Made by a program: the position numbers and the translations under genes. Positions 39,601 through 49,672 of a stretch of DNA of 64,000 bases are shown here, in pieces (position 1 is the stretch's first letter; the number at the start of each line of letters is the position of its first letter). The stretch is from Martensiomyces pterosporus (Eukaryota; Kickxellomycota; Kickxellomycetes; Kickxellales; Kickxellaceae), in NCBI GenBank assembly GCA_025201845.1, contig MU603977.1, forward strand, positions 55,672 through 119,671, read 5' to 3'. The notes beneath the pieces are model-generated. The model was not told the origin of the DNA and searched no databases. It saw nothing but the letters and a program-made list of their open reading frames with translations.

Positions 39601-39992
39601 AGGAAGTACATCAGCTTGTATGCCACCGTGTCGATGGACCCGTCGAGGCCGGCGGGCAGGCTGATTTCAAAGGAGTACGTGTGGCTGCCTTCCGCCAAGA
39701 TGTGTGAATCCTTACGCTCTGGCAGAACCACCCAGGTGCTGATTATTTTTGATGTCTTTTGCAATATGGGCAACAGGCCGCTGCTGCTGGCTGCCACTGC
39801 TGCGGCTGAGGGTGACGTGGGCTCGGCATCCGCCATATCGACTAGTTCGTCCCGAACGAGCCGGATGAGCACCTGCTTTATCTTGTGCTTGCTCTTGGTG
39901 GCGATGTGGATTTGACCACGGACCACGCCAGTGGTGTCCTGGTACACAAGAACCTCGTTATTGGCGTGGTCGACCGTAGTGCTCAGCTGCAT
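36618..39992 (-). CDS. Alpha-arrestin (ART-type) trafficking adaptor
   Basis: 1124 aa from the ATG at 39992; the frame upstream translates a CT-rich leader and is rejected. The N-terminal arrestin fold (about 1-185) includes VVRGQIHIATKSKHKIKQ and SHTYSFEISLPAGLDGSIDTVAYKLMYFLEA. The C-terminal arrestin portion starts near 200 (GHSLRLHADLIDQGSEFSL, WENKLAFRITLPKG). It is interrupted by a Ser/Thr-rich insert and resumes near HHQLLYELEFRKI. The second half is disordered, with Gln-rich runs. The extreme C-terminus holds two PY motifs, PPMY (1104-1107) and PPPY (1117-1120), which bind WW domains of Rsp5/NEDD4 ubiquitin ligases. Such adaptors direct ubiquitination and endocytosis of transporters and receptors. 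Cargo here is unknown. Confidence 0.87.
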   Translation of the reverse strand: MQLSTTVDHANNEVLVYQDTTGVVRGQIHIATKSKHKIKQVLIRLVRDELVDMADAEPTSPSAAAVAASSSGLLPILQKTSKIISTWVVLPERKDSHILAEGSHTYSFEISLPAGLDGSIDTVAYKLMYFLEARVKYPSILKPNDAVRTPITLIQVPMTTNLHSDDSISLSLSPIPISSPLESLGPYDVPVGHSLRLHADLIDQGSEFSLRHLWENKLAFRITLPKGRALAAGTSPVVEVETLPIVRDFRFSKVTLTLEEITIMARPQKGQVQPQGTISINDYQHSVNSNRTEARTSSGSTRRRDRRSSTAANTASTSTATHSINRHSTANRSVMSHSSTSSDDGNRSVHSISSHTSQNHALALVRDSSSEYSSAVSKVRELSKTTLALPSSSLGTLSSHTVRFTNTADHGFLTARTRIRVPPLSLGDTHTDTRNSHIQVHHQLLYELEFRKIDSGADSYMPLNSDQLLAMGLSTSATGGIAANIHPRIRAIADMYKDLGKPNILRRDELPDPSNLPLSEELLAKPRVVRGMLPVSIIPAQLAQMWNVGQPVSQSEIESELNIPMPVQDEPTEHALNRLSISELPAPSASLDNGSSSRTPPHPLASGVGVQSGPSAAVEREKTAGTTQLTQLPRQEVSPSSPATTANGDCGGEIAASQTAGLAHRLPPSAAPTTHSAQPSQVELYRSATLGTMASGESTMSTGTAAETLAPTSAGADMAGASATRMAPVHAAPQIRVESSSSLSPSASYSVPMSMPTPPVSFPSHSAAAFPLGGFMSAPAMFPGMMPAAFPSLPSSSLAPPQPPQQQQQAPTSSGASFQPAYNPMFSPNLLPLPPSTPANTAASGMAYNPLLFQQQIMMFQEQQRIQQQMFFQQLSEQYAQMLQQQMQASHATASQDNAGGASLTSRPLSSTSTNRAATNDAAAAQQPPPSPMTSVPAPAVPTGAAAASGVNGGAEPAQDASPVPALHINPIPLPGLSAATFTGMAASSPHDESHGLRRPSEPIMHHAHTALHHAASVNAIEAGSAPIPSPRPTASMFTIPPETPVLPTGASSHATPVGALHSATPANASGSFVANGRRATVTAATQQRASSLIDEPTDYSSPPPMYEEISPLVFQPPPYERRL

Positions 39993-40763
39993 CCCTTCTC
40001 CTGGCTGTCTGCAAACGTGCAAATAGAAAGGCGTAGGAAAGAAAGGGAAAGAAGGAGAAAGAGAGAGAAAGAAAGATTGTGCAAAGCAGGGAGACGGAAA
40101 CAAGCCAGGACTGCAGCTGCTCCTTGTGCGTGTTTGGTTTTTGGGCGGAGGGGTTGTCAAAAGAGAAGTAGCAAAAAAAAGAGGAGGACAATAGGCAGAC
40201 AGCGTGTGTGCCTACACGGATATAAATACAGGTGGAATACAAGCACAACCACCAAACGAAATAAAAATGTGAGGCTGAAGTAGGTGGCGTAGACGAAAGA
40301 GAGAGAAATGGCATCTCACACGCGAGAGCAGCATGCTGTATGATTTTCCTTCTTGGGCTGCCTTTAGCACATCGGGTACAAAAAAAAATCAGCATACGTG
40401 ACGACATGACGCATTGTTCATTTTTGACCGAATGTGCTGGCGCTGGCTGTACACACAGCCAGGGGTACATGGAAAATACCTGTCCAAGACTGGGTACCGG
40501 ATGCATGGTGCATTTCATACGAGGATCCTTTTTTTGCCAAGACAGTCGCTCGCTTGGTTCCGATGCCCTTTTCATTTAACCACCGGAAAAGAAAAGGCGC
40601 AGTCTGAAGTAATGGCCACACAGCTGCTGCCAAGACTTGAGGGGGGAGGCTGCCACATGCCGCCCTGTCGTCATTGCTCTTGTTCCGATCGATCTACGGT
40701 GCGATAGCGATGTGATAGCGATATGGCAACCGATGCGATGCAAGGACGGGCAATTTTGCATAC
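39993..40763. other. Intergenic, 770 bp, arrestin promoter and ETR1 3' flank
   Basis: An AG-rich (CT-rich on the gene strand) leader at 40030-40080, a TTTGCAG that could be a 3' splice site 16 bp before the arrestin ATG, and a TATAAATA near 40220. No gene. Confidence 0.4.
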
Positions 40764-41912
40764 TCATTTGAACACAAATGCGTGTTTGGCGCCCCACCCA
40801 GCTGCACCCTGCACCTTTTCCTGCACCTCGCTCACATCCTCGCCTGCCCGCCACTCGACTCTACGCATCGGCTGCGTGACAAACTTGTTGGCTTGTGCCA
40901 GTCGCAAGATGTCCTCCCACATCCTGTCTCTCTCGCCCACATCCCCGAGCGCATCGTACCACCTGTTCATCCAGAACCCGCATGCACGGATATCCTTGAA
41001 CAGCAGCAGAGATGTGGGCAGCGTCACCGGCTGCCTTGACATTCCGCCGTAGCTGACAAGCGTGCCTCCTTGCGAGATGAACTTGGTCATTGCCAGCGTC
41101 ATTCTGCCACCAACGCAGTTGAATCCCAGTCTGACAGGCGCATCGAGCGACTTGAGCCGCCTCTTCGTGTCATCACTCAGGAGGTCCTTATCCCTGACCA
41201 CGACGTCCGCGCCCAGCCGGTGCAGCTCATCTGCTAGCTCGTCAAAGTTCTCGCGGTCCCGCACCACGTTGATCGTCCGCACACCCAGCGGCTTCGCCAG
41301 CTGGATGACCGCACGGCCAACTCCCGAGTTGGCTCCATTCTGAATGACGTAATCACCCTCGTTCAAGGAGGCAAAGTCCCTGAGCATCCTGTACCCGGTG
41401 CTCGGGTTCACCTTGATGCTGGCCACCTGCAGGGGGTCTAGCCCGCGATGCCACTCCGCGGGGATTCGCACCACATCCTCGCTGCTGGTTACCGCATGCG
41501 TGCACCACGTCCCGAACTCGCCTGCTCTCCGCGGCACCACCCAGTCGCCAACCCCCACACCGCTCACGCCGCTGCCGGCTTTTAGCACTTCAGCCACGCC
41601 CTCATTGCCGCCCACTGCTACCTCGGCGGTGGTGTTGTCAGCGAGACGAATGGCGCGGAAGCGGCCCTTCACTGGGTAGGTGCCCTCGATTTGGTTGAGG
41701 TCAGAGGGGTTGACTGGTGCTGCGAGCATCCTCAGCAGCAGGCCAGTGCTGGGCAGCTCGTGGGGCAGGTGGTGGTCAACTACGCGGAGGACGCTGCGTG
41801 GGTCGCCTGACTCGCCGTAGACAGCTGCTTGCCCGCGGGCTGTGGTAAACCCGCGGCAGACGGGATTTGTGTGCTGCTTGAGCAGCGACAGGGGCTGGGC
41901 AAGCGAGCGCAT
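40764..41912 (-). CDS. ETR1: Mitochondrial trans-2-enoyl-ACP/CoA reductase (ETR1/MECR)
   Basis: 382 aa from the ATG at 41912, beginning with a basic presequence (about 1-25, MRSLAQPLSLLKQHTNPVCR). It is a zinc-free medium-chain dehydrogenase/reductase. The substrate-site motif AAPVNPSDLNQIEGTYP carries the catalytic Tyr of ETR1 homologues, and the NADPH-binding loop is NGANSGVGRAVIQLAK. GFNCVGGRMT and GGTLVSYGGMSRQPV are highly characteristic, as is the FWMNRWY segment near the C-terminus. The enzyme does the last step of each cycle in mitochondrial fatty-acid synthesis, needed for octanoyl-ACP and so lipoic acid. That fits functionally with PDH E1alpha at 61 kb, whose complex needs lipoate, although the genes are not linked. 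Confidence 0.93.
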   Translation of the reverse strand: MRSLAQPLSLLKQHTNPVCRGFTTARGQAAVYGESGDPRSVLRVVDHHLPHELPSTGLLLRMLAAPVNPSDLNQIEGTYPVKGRFRAIRLADNTTAEVAVGGNEGVAEVLKAGSGVSGVGVGDWVVPRRAGEFGTWCTHAVTSSEDVVRIPAEWHRGLDPLQVASIKVNPSTGYRMLRDFASLNEGDYVIQNGANSGVGRAVIQLAKPLGVRTINVVRDRENFDELADELHRLGADVVVRDKDLLSDDTKRRLKSLDAPVRLGFNCVGGRMTLAMTKFISQGGTLVSYGGMSRQPVTLPTSLLLFKDIRACGFWMNRWYDALGDVGERDRMWEDILRLAQANKFVTQPMRRVEWRAGEDVSEVQEKVQGAAGWGAKHAFVFK

Positions 41913-42816
41913 TTCTTTGTCTTCTTTTTTTTGTGAAAGGAAAGGACGAAGGCAGCTGTGCAGTGGAGCAAGAGAGTGGAGGGTGGGGGTTTGCGGCTGG
42001 CTTTCGCGCAAAGAAAACAGAGTGCATGCGCAGCGCTGTGCAGACTTGTATGGGATCGTCAGCTGCACATGGCCACTGGGAGGGCGTAGAAACCGAGGGC
42101 CTTCTATTTTTCCAATAGAAACATCAGTGGGATGTCCACGCAAAGCAGCTTGCCTACATGGACATATGCTTCGTAGTATAGTGGATTGCCGGAGGAAGAA
42201 GGTGGGTGAGTGGTTTTGGGCTACGTCTTCTCGGCCGTTAAACTGCTGTCGACGGCAGAAGGAGCCGTGTATATGAAGCAAGCTGGAGGCCAATTGGACG
42301 GTTTAGGATGTCTCTGTTTCTGCATGCGCCCCACGAAGAGCTGCTTTGCTACACGCGCTTCCCAAAATATGTAAGCGTGACCAGCTGTGCTAGTGGATTT
42401 GCATTCTCACATTATGTATGTGTATGTATGTGCACAGCGTTGTAACTGGATTCCACCACCTCTTTAGCCTTGGTTTGCATGTTTGGTTCTTGCTTGATGT
42501 CTGCATAGCTTTCGCTGTAGCAATTCGAAGAAAAACGCCTTGTGCCATGTATACTCATGCTGTTCCTTTCAGCGCTTTCTGGCCGCAGAAGAAAAGCACA
42601 CTGCGAAACTGCTTGGCGCAGTGATGTGCGCGGAGTGCAAGACAAACTACATGTTGCAACACTCCGCACGTCCAAACAGCACTCTACATCGCCAGTGCTA
42701 GTGGCGATTTTCGCATATAAAAAGACGCACTCCAGCCATGTTGCTGTCTCGTCCGGAACACACCATCCTTAATTCTTACACATATACATACATATCTATT
42801 TTTAGCACCACTCGAA
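41913..42816. other. Intergenic, 900 bp, ETR1 / P450 array divergent promoter
   Basis: Divergent promoter region with a TATA box for P450-1 at 42716. No RNA gene or domain-bearing ORF. Confidence 0.45.
42716..42723 (+). promoter_or_regulatory. TATA box for P450-1
   Basis: TATAAAAA 101 bp before the ATG at 42817. Confidence 0.6.
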
Positions 42817-44424
42817 ATGTCCTTAATACTCCGCACTGGCCTCAAGTACATTGGCCACCTCGACCCCCTCCTCTCCTTTGTGAACGATGTTGGGCTCCAG
42901 CACATCATGGCTATAGCAGCAACGGGTTTCGTTGCATACCGCCTCATCCGCGCCTACTTCTTTTCGCCCCTGCGTCACATCCCTGGCCCCATCCTCTCAC
43001 GCCTGACCGACCTGCGGTGCGAGCTCTACTGTGCCACAGGCTACATGGGCGCCAATGCTCGTGCGGACTATGAAAGGTACGGCGACATCTACGTGTACCA
43101 GCCCAACTCCATCGCCATTTCAAACCCCGCCGACGTCCGCGCTGTGCTCGGCTCCAATGCAGTCACCAAGGCGCATTACTACAGGATTCTCGACTTCACC
43201 GGCATAGAAAACACCCTCAGTGCGCGAAGCCCCGAGCTGGCAAACATGAGGAGACGACAGCTGGGCCCCTACTTCAATCACGCATACTTGGCCAGAATGG
43301 AGCCCGTTGTCATTAAACGCGGCATTTTGTCCATTAAGCAAAAGTGGGACACCCTGATTCAGGCGAGCAAAGATGGGTGGGCCGAAGTCAACTACAGCAA
43401 CGACTTTTTGTTTGCCACCTTCGGTACCATCAGCACACTTGTGTTTGGCGAGCAGATGAAGGAGCTGAAGAGCAACGACCAGAGCACGCTTGACTGGATC
43501 TCGTCCACCCTGATGTATCTGGGCATCCGCTCCATGTTCAGCCTCCTGCCAAGGTTCCCGTTTGCCCTGCTTCTGCAGCCCTGGGAACGCCAATACGAGC
43601 AGCTCTCGTCCTACACCAACATATCGATTGCCAAGCGCCGCGAGCTCCTATCGAGTATCGGGGGAGACGGCAGGAATGCCGAAACAAGCAAACCAGTGGA
43701 TCTGCTCCAGGCGTTCCTGGATGCAGAGGACCCCGAGTCCAAGATCCGCATGGACCCGGTCCATATCCACGCAGAGAGCCTGCTGATGCTCCAGGCGGGC
43801 AGCGAAACAACAGCGAACACGCTTATGTGGACCATCCACCTCCTCACTCTCTACCCCGAGCACTACAAGCATGCAGCCAAAGAGGTGCGCTCCGCGTTTG
43901 GCAAGGACCACCTGATCACCTACAGCGAGGCCCGGTCCCAGCTGCCCTTCGTCGAGGCATGCATCTACGAATCCCTGCGTCTGGCGCCTGCCACTGGTGG
44001 CCTGTTGCCACGCGTAGCGCCCAAGGGCGGTATCATGTTGAGCGGCCACTTTATTCCCGAGGACACCGTGGTGTTTGTGAACGTCGCCGGCGCTAACCTG
44101 AATAAGGGATACTGGGAGGAGCCCCACCTGTACAACCCGCACCGCTTCTTGGATAATGAGGAGGCCAGGAGGAACGTGCTTACGTTTAGCTCGGGGATGA
44201 GGATTTGCCCCGGAAGGCATTTGGCATGGATGGAGATGCTCACGATTGTTGCCAACCTGCTCAAGGACTACAACTTTGAGTTGCCTGCCGACTGCACCCA
44301 CCTGGGACCCGGCGTGCTGGATAAGAAGGGATATCCGAGGCTTTTGGACTCAAAGTTCTTTATCATCACCAAGCCGACTAGCGCAGCCCGGGATTGCCGT
44401 CTGCTTATATCGAGGCACGAATAG
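42817..44424 (+). CDS. Cytochrome P450, array copy 1
   Basis: 535 aa. The N-terminus has a membrane anchor (about 28-48) followed by the proline-rich hinge SPLRHIPGP. The I-helix reads AGSETTANTL, with the acid/alcohol pair Glu-Thr intact. ESLR is the ExxR motif, NPHRF the PERF-like motif, and FSSGMRICPGRHLA the haem loop, with proximal thiolate Cys464. All elements of a class II (ER-bound, CPR-dependent) P450 are present. First of six head-to-tail genes and the most diverged in the N-half (no DVDW motif). Substrate is not predictable from sequence; fungal expansions of this kind serve xenobiotic or secondary metabolism. Confidence 0.93.
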   Translation: MSLILRTGLKYIGHLDPLLSFVNDVGLQHIMAIAATGFVAYRLIRAYFFSPLRHIPGPILSRLTDLRCELYCATGYMGANARADYERYGDIYVYQPNSIAISNPADVRAVLGSNAVTKAHYYRILDFTGIENTLSARSPELANMRRRQLGPYFNHAYLARMEPVVIKRGILSIKQKWDTLIQASKDGWAEVNYSNDFLFATFGTISTLVFGEQMKELKSNDQSTLDWISSTLMYLGIRSMFSLLPRFPFALLLQPWERQYEQLSSYTNISIAKRRELLSSIGGDGRNAETSKPVDLLQAFLDAEDPESKIRMDPVHIHAESLLMLQAGSETTANTLMWTIHLLTLYPEHYKHAAKEVRSAFGKDHLITYSEARSQLPFVEACIYESLRLAPATGGLLPRVAPKGGIMLSGHFIPEDTVVFVNVAGANLNKGYWEEPHLYNPHRFLDNEEARRNVLTFSSGMRICPGRHLAWMEMLTIVANLLKDYNFELPADCTHLGPGVLDKKGYPRLLDSKFFIITKPTSAARDCRLLISRHE

Positions 44425-45198
44425 TGCTGCTTTGCACTGGCTAGCCCAGTTGAATTCCCAATAATTATGTTTTGACGGAGTGACGCGTCACGCTGCGTGC
44501 ACTCGGTTTTTGCCAGTAAAGGCCGCCATTCAAGATTAAACATACGCACCCCAGCTGCTTCTTGTGGCCAGACGCAGACACATGCGCAATTCCAAAAGCG
44601 AGTTGCGCAAGCTGCGCAGGCCGACAAGCAGCTGCGTGCTGTGCCCGTGGGACTCTTTGCCCTGAAAGGACACCCGATTTTGACGCAGCCGTCCAAGCGA
44701 GGTTAGAGCTGGTGGGGCAGCAATTGCTGGCGGTGCTTGCAGCCCTACTCCATGCACATGGGCTTGCATGCCGAAAATCCATGTGAGAGGCAGCGACCCA
44801 CCACCCTTGTTCTCTCCCAACAAACCCTCCAACATGTCCCTCTGTGGGATGCCGCAGACATGTATCCCCGCTGTGGAAGCAGCAGCCTTCCGACTACCAC
44901 TTGCATGCGCTGCTCCTTCGTGTTCAAGTTGCAATCCTGCACAGCTTTGTCAAGAGTGGGTTAGACGTGGTACATTCGCATGCCGATCGCTCGGAATCAA
45001 TAATGGCACATTGTCCTTTTAGGAAGGAGGCAGATTTAGACTTGCCTGGGGGGTTTTGCGTAGCGGCTTAGGGCTCTTTGTGCCCTTTGCTCGCCGATAT
45101 AAACAAAAGGAGCATCCGTGGGAGCATCCGCAATCAGCAGCGCACTCCTCCCCTTCGCACTATCCGCACTCCTACACCATCACTGCTATTCAGATAAC
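44425..45198. other. Intergenic between P450-1 and P450-2
   Basis: 774 bp. TATA box for P450-2 at 45098. No gene. Confidence 0.45.
45098..45104 (+). promoter_or_regulatory. TATA box for P450-2
   Basis: TATAAAC 101 bp before the ATG at 45199, the same spacing as P450-1. Confidence 0.6.
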
Positions 45199-46803
45199 AT
45201 GGTTCTTTCTTTGCTGACAGATGTCGACTGGTTCGATATCCTCGACCGGGTGAGCGCTGCTGTCAACCAGCTTGGCTACACAAACATCATCGCTACATCG
45301 GCTGGCGCTCTGGCTGCCTACAGGGTGATCTACGCGCTCTACCTGTCGCCGCTACGCAATGTCCCAGGTCCGTTTTTGGCCCGCTTGACGAACAAGCGCG
45401 CAGAGCTCATCGGCATACTGGGTGGCCAGGCACGCAAGGCTCGCGAGGAGTACGAGCTCTATGGCGATGTGTACGTCTACCAGCCCAACGCTGTGTCCAT
45501 CTCGAACCCCACCGACATCCGCATTGTCCTCGGCTCGCATGCATTCCAGAAGACGGTGTTCTACCACTCTGTCAACGTCCTCAACGAGAAGACGACGTTC
45601 AGCGCCTGCGATCCCCAGCTGGCAAGCATGAAGAGACGCCAAATCGGCCCTTACTTCAACAGCACCTACCTGGCCCGCGCAGAGCCGACCATCATGAAAC
45701 AGGGGATCCATACAATCAAGGAAAAGTGGGATAGGCTGCTTGATAGGAGCACTAGTGGCGTGGCTGAAGTGAACTTCCACAAGGACTTTTTGCTGGCCAC
45801 ATTCGATACCATCGGCGCCCTCGCCTTTGGGAGGGACTTTGGTGCGCTGAAAAACGACGACTCGACGATCGTCAAGTGGATGTCTGCCACGCTGACGTAC
45901 TTTGGCACCCACTCGATCTCTCCCCTGCTGAACATATTCCCGTTCTCGCTGCTCGTGTGGCCATGGGAGCGGTACTATAACAGGCTGATTGCGCACAGCG
46001 GCAAATGTATTGCAGATCGCAGAGAGCTTCTGGAAAGGCTCGGCAAGGGCGCGACGGACAGCGAGAAGCCCGCTGATTTGCTCCAGGGCCTGATTGAGGC
46101 TGAGGACCCAGAGTCCAAGGCCAAAATGACCCCTGTCCAGGTCCAGGCTGAAAGCATTCTGATGCTCACTGCCGGAAGCGAGACCTCGTCAAACACCCTG
46201 TCCACCACCCTGCATCTCCTGATGCTCTATCCGATCCACTACAAGCGGGCTGTTGAGGAGGTTCGCTCCGTGTTTGGCAAAGACCACACAATCACCTACA
46301 GCGAAGCCAAGAGCAAGCTGCCATTCATCGAAGCCTGCATCTACGAGTCCATGCGTGTTGCCCCAGTCACCGGCGGCCAGTGGCCGCGTCTGGCACCCAA
46401 GGGAGGGATCACCCTGAGCAGTGGCCATTTCATACCGGCTGGCACAGAAATCAACGTCAATCTGTCAGGCGCCAATCTAAACAAGGACTGCTGGGCAGAG
46501 CCGTACCTCTTCAGCCCCACCCGGTTTGTCGATGACGAGAAGGCAAAGAGGAACGTCTATGCGTTCAGCTACGGAGTCAGGGTCTGTCCTGGAAGGCACC
46601 TTGCGTGGATGGAGATGCTAACGATCCTGGCGAATATCCTCAAGGACTACGACTTTGCCCTGCCGCCTGGCTACACCACCCGTGGGCCCAATGTTCTCGA
46701 CGTGAACGGGTACCCGAAACTGATGGATTCCTTGCATTTCTTTGTTACAATCCCGGAAAACTCGCTCCGAGATTGCCGCCTTGCCATCTCCAGGCGCAGC
46801 TAG
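45199..46803 (+). CDS. Cytochrome P450, array copy 2
   Basis: 534 aa from the ATG at 45199. Begins MVLSLLTDVDWFDILDRV, then an anchor and SPLRNVPGPFLARLTNKRAE. The I-helix is AGSETSSNTL; ESMR (ExxR), SPTRF and the haem loop FSYGVRVCPGRHLA with Cys463 are all intact. Very close to array copy 4 across the chain, including the N-terminal DVDW/EVDW helix and the KYTNI-like linker, so these two are likely recent duplicates with copy 3 between them. Predicted active ER monooxygenase; substrate unknown. Confidence 0.93.
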   Translation: MVLSLLTDVDWFDILDRVSAAVNQLGYTNIIATSAGALAAYRVIYALYLSPLRNVPGPFLARLTNKRAELIGILGGQARKAREEYELYGDVYVYQPNAVSISNPTDIRIVLGSHAFQKTVFYHSVNVLNEKTTFSACDPQLASMKRRQIGPYFNSTYLARAEPTIMKQGIHTIKEKWDRLLDRSTSGVAEVNFHKDFLLATFDTIGALAFGRDFGALKNDDSTIVKWMSATLTYFGTHSISPLLNIFPFSLLVWPWERYYNRLIAHSGKCIADRRELLERLGKGATDSEKPADLLQGLIEAEDPESKAKMTPVQVQAESILMLTAGSETSSNTLSTTLHLLMLYPIHYKRAVEEVRSVFGKDHTITYSEAKSKLPFIEACIYESMRVAPVTGGQWPRLAPKGGITLSSGHFIPAGTEINVNLSGANLNKDCWAEPYLFSPTRFVDDEKAKRNVYAFSYGVRVCPGRHLAWMEMLTILANILKDYDFALPPGYTTRGPNVLDVNGYPKLMDSLHFFVTIPENSLRDCRLAISRRS

Positions 46804-47274
46804 CCAGTGAATATCTGCCCAGCTGCGGCAGGCCTATTCGAGACCCGCTCAGGGATAGTGCGCAGATTTCCTCGGTTTAGGGGGTGCTTGCTGCAAATCG
46901 CTTTATCTAGTTTTTGTGACTGATGCTCCTTTGTCTGTTCAGAGTATATGTGCGTGTATTGACGTGTTGCGCGTGTTCGAGCTGAGGATCTATTGCGTGC
47001 ATAGAGGAGTGCCCGCTACTTCACAATGGGGGTGGTGACAGTGTCTCATTTGCGACAATAGGGCTGCTGCAAGGGCGGTATGAACGGGGTCCACCAACGC
47101 AGCTGAATGCGGAGCAGTAATCTTGTTTTCCCGAGGGGCATAAATATGCCATGGTATCTTTTGCTCAGCTGCCTGGTGTTCAGGTACTCCTTCCACTCGC
47201 AGTATTTCCTTTACTCCTGTTTGTTTAATTGCGCCATTTTCACTTATTATCGCTGCATTCATTGTACGTCTAGA
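46804..47274. other. Intergenic between P450-2 and P450-3
   Basis: 470 bp. CATAAATA at 47139-47146 is a possible TATA element 136 bp before the ATG. The P450-3 frame is open back to 47107 but through leader-like sequence. Confidence 0.4.
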
Positions 47275-48870
47275 ATGGCTGTCTCCCAGGGCCTTTGGCT
47301 TGGATATCTCGCGCAGCTTGTTGCCATTGTCGACAAAGTGGGCTACGCCAAGATAGTGGCGACCTCTGCTGGCGTGGTGGCCGCCTACAAGCTTATCCAT
47401 GCTCTCTACTTTTCGCCTCTTCGCAATATACCGGGGCCGCTTCTTTCTCGTCTAACCCGCAAGCGCGCCGAGCTAATTGGCGCTCTTGGTGGCCAGGCTC
47501 ATAACGCATGTGAAGAGTATGAAAAATACGGCGACATTTACGTCTACCAGCCCAACGCCGTCGCAATCTCGAATCCCTCCGATGTCCGCGTCGTATTTGG
47601 CTCGCACGCATTCAGAAAATCAGACTACTACAAGGGCACCGATGTGCTAGGAGTCCAAACAACAACCAGCGCCAGAGATCCCCAGCTCGCCAGCATGAAG
47701 AGGCGCCAGATGGGTCCCTATTTCAACCATGCCTACCTGGCCAGGCTGGAGCAAGTGGTGGTCGAGCTTGGGTTTCTGGCAATCAAGGACAAGTGGGACA
47801 AGCTGATTAGTGAGAGTGTGGATGGACAAGTGGAGGTCAACTACCAGAAGGACCTTTTGTATGCGACCTTTGATACCATTGGCGTTCTGGCGTTTGGCAG
47901 AGAGTTCGGTGCACTGAAGAACGACGACCCGACAGTGTCCAGGTGGCTGGGCTCGACACTAGCATATTTCGGCATGAAATCGCTGTTCCCCTTGCTTGAG
48001 TACTCTCCCTTTTCGCTGCTTATTCGTCCCGTCAAGCGCCAATACGAGGAGCTCCTTGTCTATAGCGCCCAGTGCATTGCCGACCGCAAAAGTCTTTTGG
48101 CCAGTTTTGGCAAGGATGACGCTAACAGCGACAAGAAGCCGATTGACCTGCTGCAAGGGTTTATCGATGCCGAAGATCCCGAATCTAAGACCCGAATGAC
48201 CCCTACCCAGGTGCACGCCGAGACTCTGGTGATGCTTCTGGCTGGCAGCGAGACATCGTCCAACACCCTGACATGGACTCTGCATCTCCTCATGCTGTAT
48301 CCACAGCACTACAGGCGAGCAGTTGAGGAGGCTCGCTCGCTGTTTGACAAGGACCACCTGATCTCGTTCAACGAAGCGCGGTCCCAGCTGCCGTTTGTCG
48401 AGGCATGCATCTACGAGTCGATGCGCCTGGCTCCAGTGACCGGGGGGATGTGGCCTCGTCTTGTGCCTGAAGGAGGCGTGACTCTCAGGGGCCACTTTCT
48501 GCCCGCAGGTACCGAGGTTTATGTGAGCATCAGCGGAGCAAACATTCACAAAGACTACTGGAACGAGCCGCATCTTTTTGACCCAACGCGTTTCATCGAC
48601 AACGAGGAGGCAAAGCGAAACGTGTTTACGTTCAGCACTGGAGTCCGGATCTGTCCTGGAAAGCACCTGGCGTGGATCGAAATGCTGACCATTTTGGGCA
48701 ACGTGCTGAAGGACTACGACATGCAGGTGCCGGATGGGTACACGCACCTCGGGCCCAGCGTTCTGGACAAGAATGGGTATCCAAAGCTGATGGACTCGAA
48801 CCACTTTATCACTTCGAACCCAGCTAATCCCGCACGCGACTGCCGTATACTAATCACCAAGCGCGCCTGA
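47275..48870 (+). CDS. Cytochrome P450, array copy 3
   Basis: 531 aa from the ATG at 47275; an in-frame upstream ATG at 47107 lies at the TATA element and is not favoured. Starts MAVSQGLWLGYLAQL, then the anchor and SPLRNIPGPLLSRLTRKRAE. Core motifs are intact: AGSETSSNTL in the I-helix, ESMR, DPTRF, and FSTGVRICPGKHLA with Cys460. Shares the RDPQLASMKRRQMGPYF segment with the other copies. Predicted ER-bound monooxygenase, substrate unknown. Confidence 0.93.
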   Translation: MAVSQGLWLGYLAQLVAIVDKVGYAKIVATSAGVVAAYKLIHALYFSPLRNIPGPLLSRLTRKRAELIGALGGQAHNACEEYEKYGDIYVYQPNAVAISNPSDVRVVFGSHAFRKSDYYKGTDVLGVQTTTSARDPQLASMKRRQMGPYFNHAYLARLEQVVVELGFLAIKDKWDKLISESVDGQVEVNYQKDLLYATFDTIGVLAFGREFGALKNDDPTVSRWLGSTLAYFGMKSLFPLLEYSPFSLLIRPVKRQYEELLVYSAQCIADRKSLLASFGKDDANSDKKPIDLLQGFIDAEDPESKTRMTPTQVHAETLVMLLAGSETSSNTLTWTLHLLMLYPQHYRRAVEEARSLFDKDHLISFNEARSQLPFVEACIYESMRLAPVTGGMWPRLVPEGGVTLRGHFLPAGTEVYVSISGANIHKDYWNEPHLFDPTRFIDNEEAKRNVFTFSTGVRICPGKHLAWIEMLTILGNVLKDYDMQVPDGYTHLGPSVLDKNGYPKLMDSNHFITSNPANPARDCRILITKRA

Positions 48871-49672
48871 ATCAGGCACCTGATCTCAAGATTGATAGGG
48901 CTAGTGTGCCCTTAGGTTTTGTTAATACCCGAATAGCAGGCCTGGTTCTGATTTCGCCACTGACTGTGCAACTGTGAAAACACATCGTGCCGATGGGATT
49001 GGCATCTCCGAAGCCTGCTGTGCCCCTGTTTTTTTATTTTATTTACCCAATGGGAAAACCAGTCATTTGTGCGCGAATACCACGCCCACGCTTGCTCGCT
49101 GAGGCAATTGCGGACTGCGTGTAGGCTGATGCAGCTCAGAGTCCGTGTGCACATAGCATTTACATGCAGAGAGTGTGTTGGGGAGTGTGCGATGCAGTGG
49201 AGAAGAGGAACCGAGAAGCGGTTCACGATGCAAGCACATTTGCGCGTTTTGCATTTGGGCGAGCCCATCCAATTGATTGGTCCATCTCTGAGCCATCCCC
49301 TTGAAGAAATGGCAACTGGGCCAGGCGATGCATCTCTCCGGTTTGTCCGTCTGGCGCTTCTAGTGCTGCTGGGAACTGTGCATTCCCATCAACAATACAC
49401 AACAGCATGCAGCGCAGCAGCAGCTAGCTTGTGTGCATCAAACCAGCATGTAGTTTTAATGCATACACACCAAGCGGCTGTAGTTCCGCTCTGCCTTTCG
49501 CTTGATGTGTAGTCCCTATACTACGCACCTCCGCCATGTATGCCCCGCTTTAAAGCATCCGCAGTTAGCACATTCGTGCACCGGTGTGTCCTCATTCCCT
49601 CGCTCCTCCCGTCTTCTTTTTCTGTTGCTTGCATCCGCCACTTTCCCTTATCTCAAACTCTAACGAAATATT
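48871..49672. other. Intergenic between P450-3 and P450-4
   Basis: 800 bp without a clear TATA box near the P450-4 start and without a domain-bearing ORF. Confidence 0.4.

Noticed and set aside
39993..40160. 56-codon N-terminal extension of the arrestin
   Set aside because: It translates a CT-rich leader, and the arrestin fold begins at the ATG at 39992.
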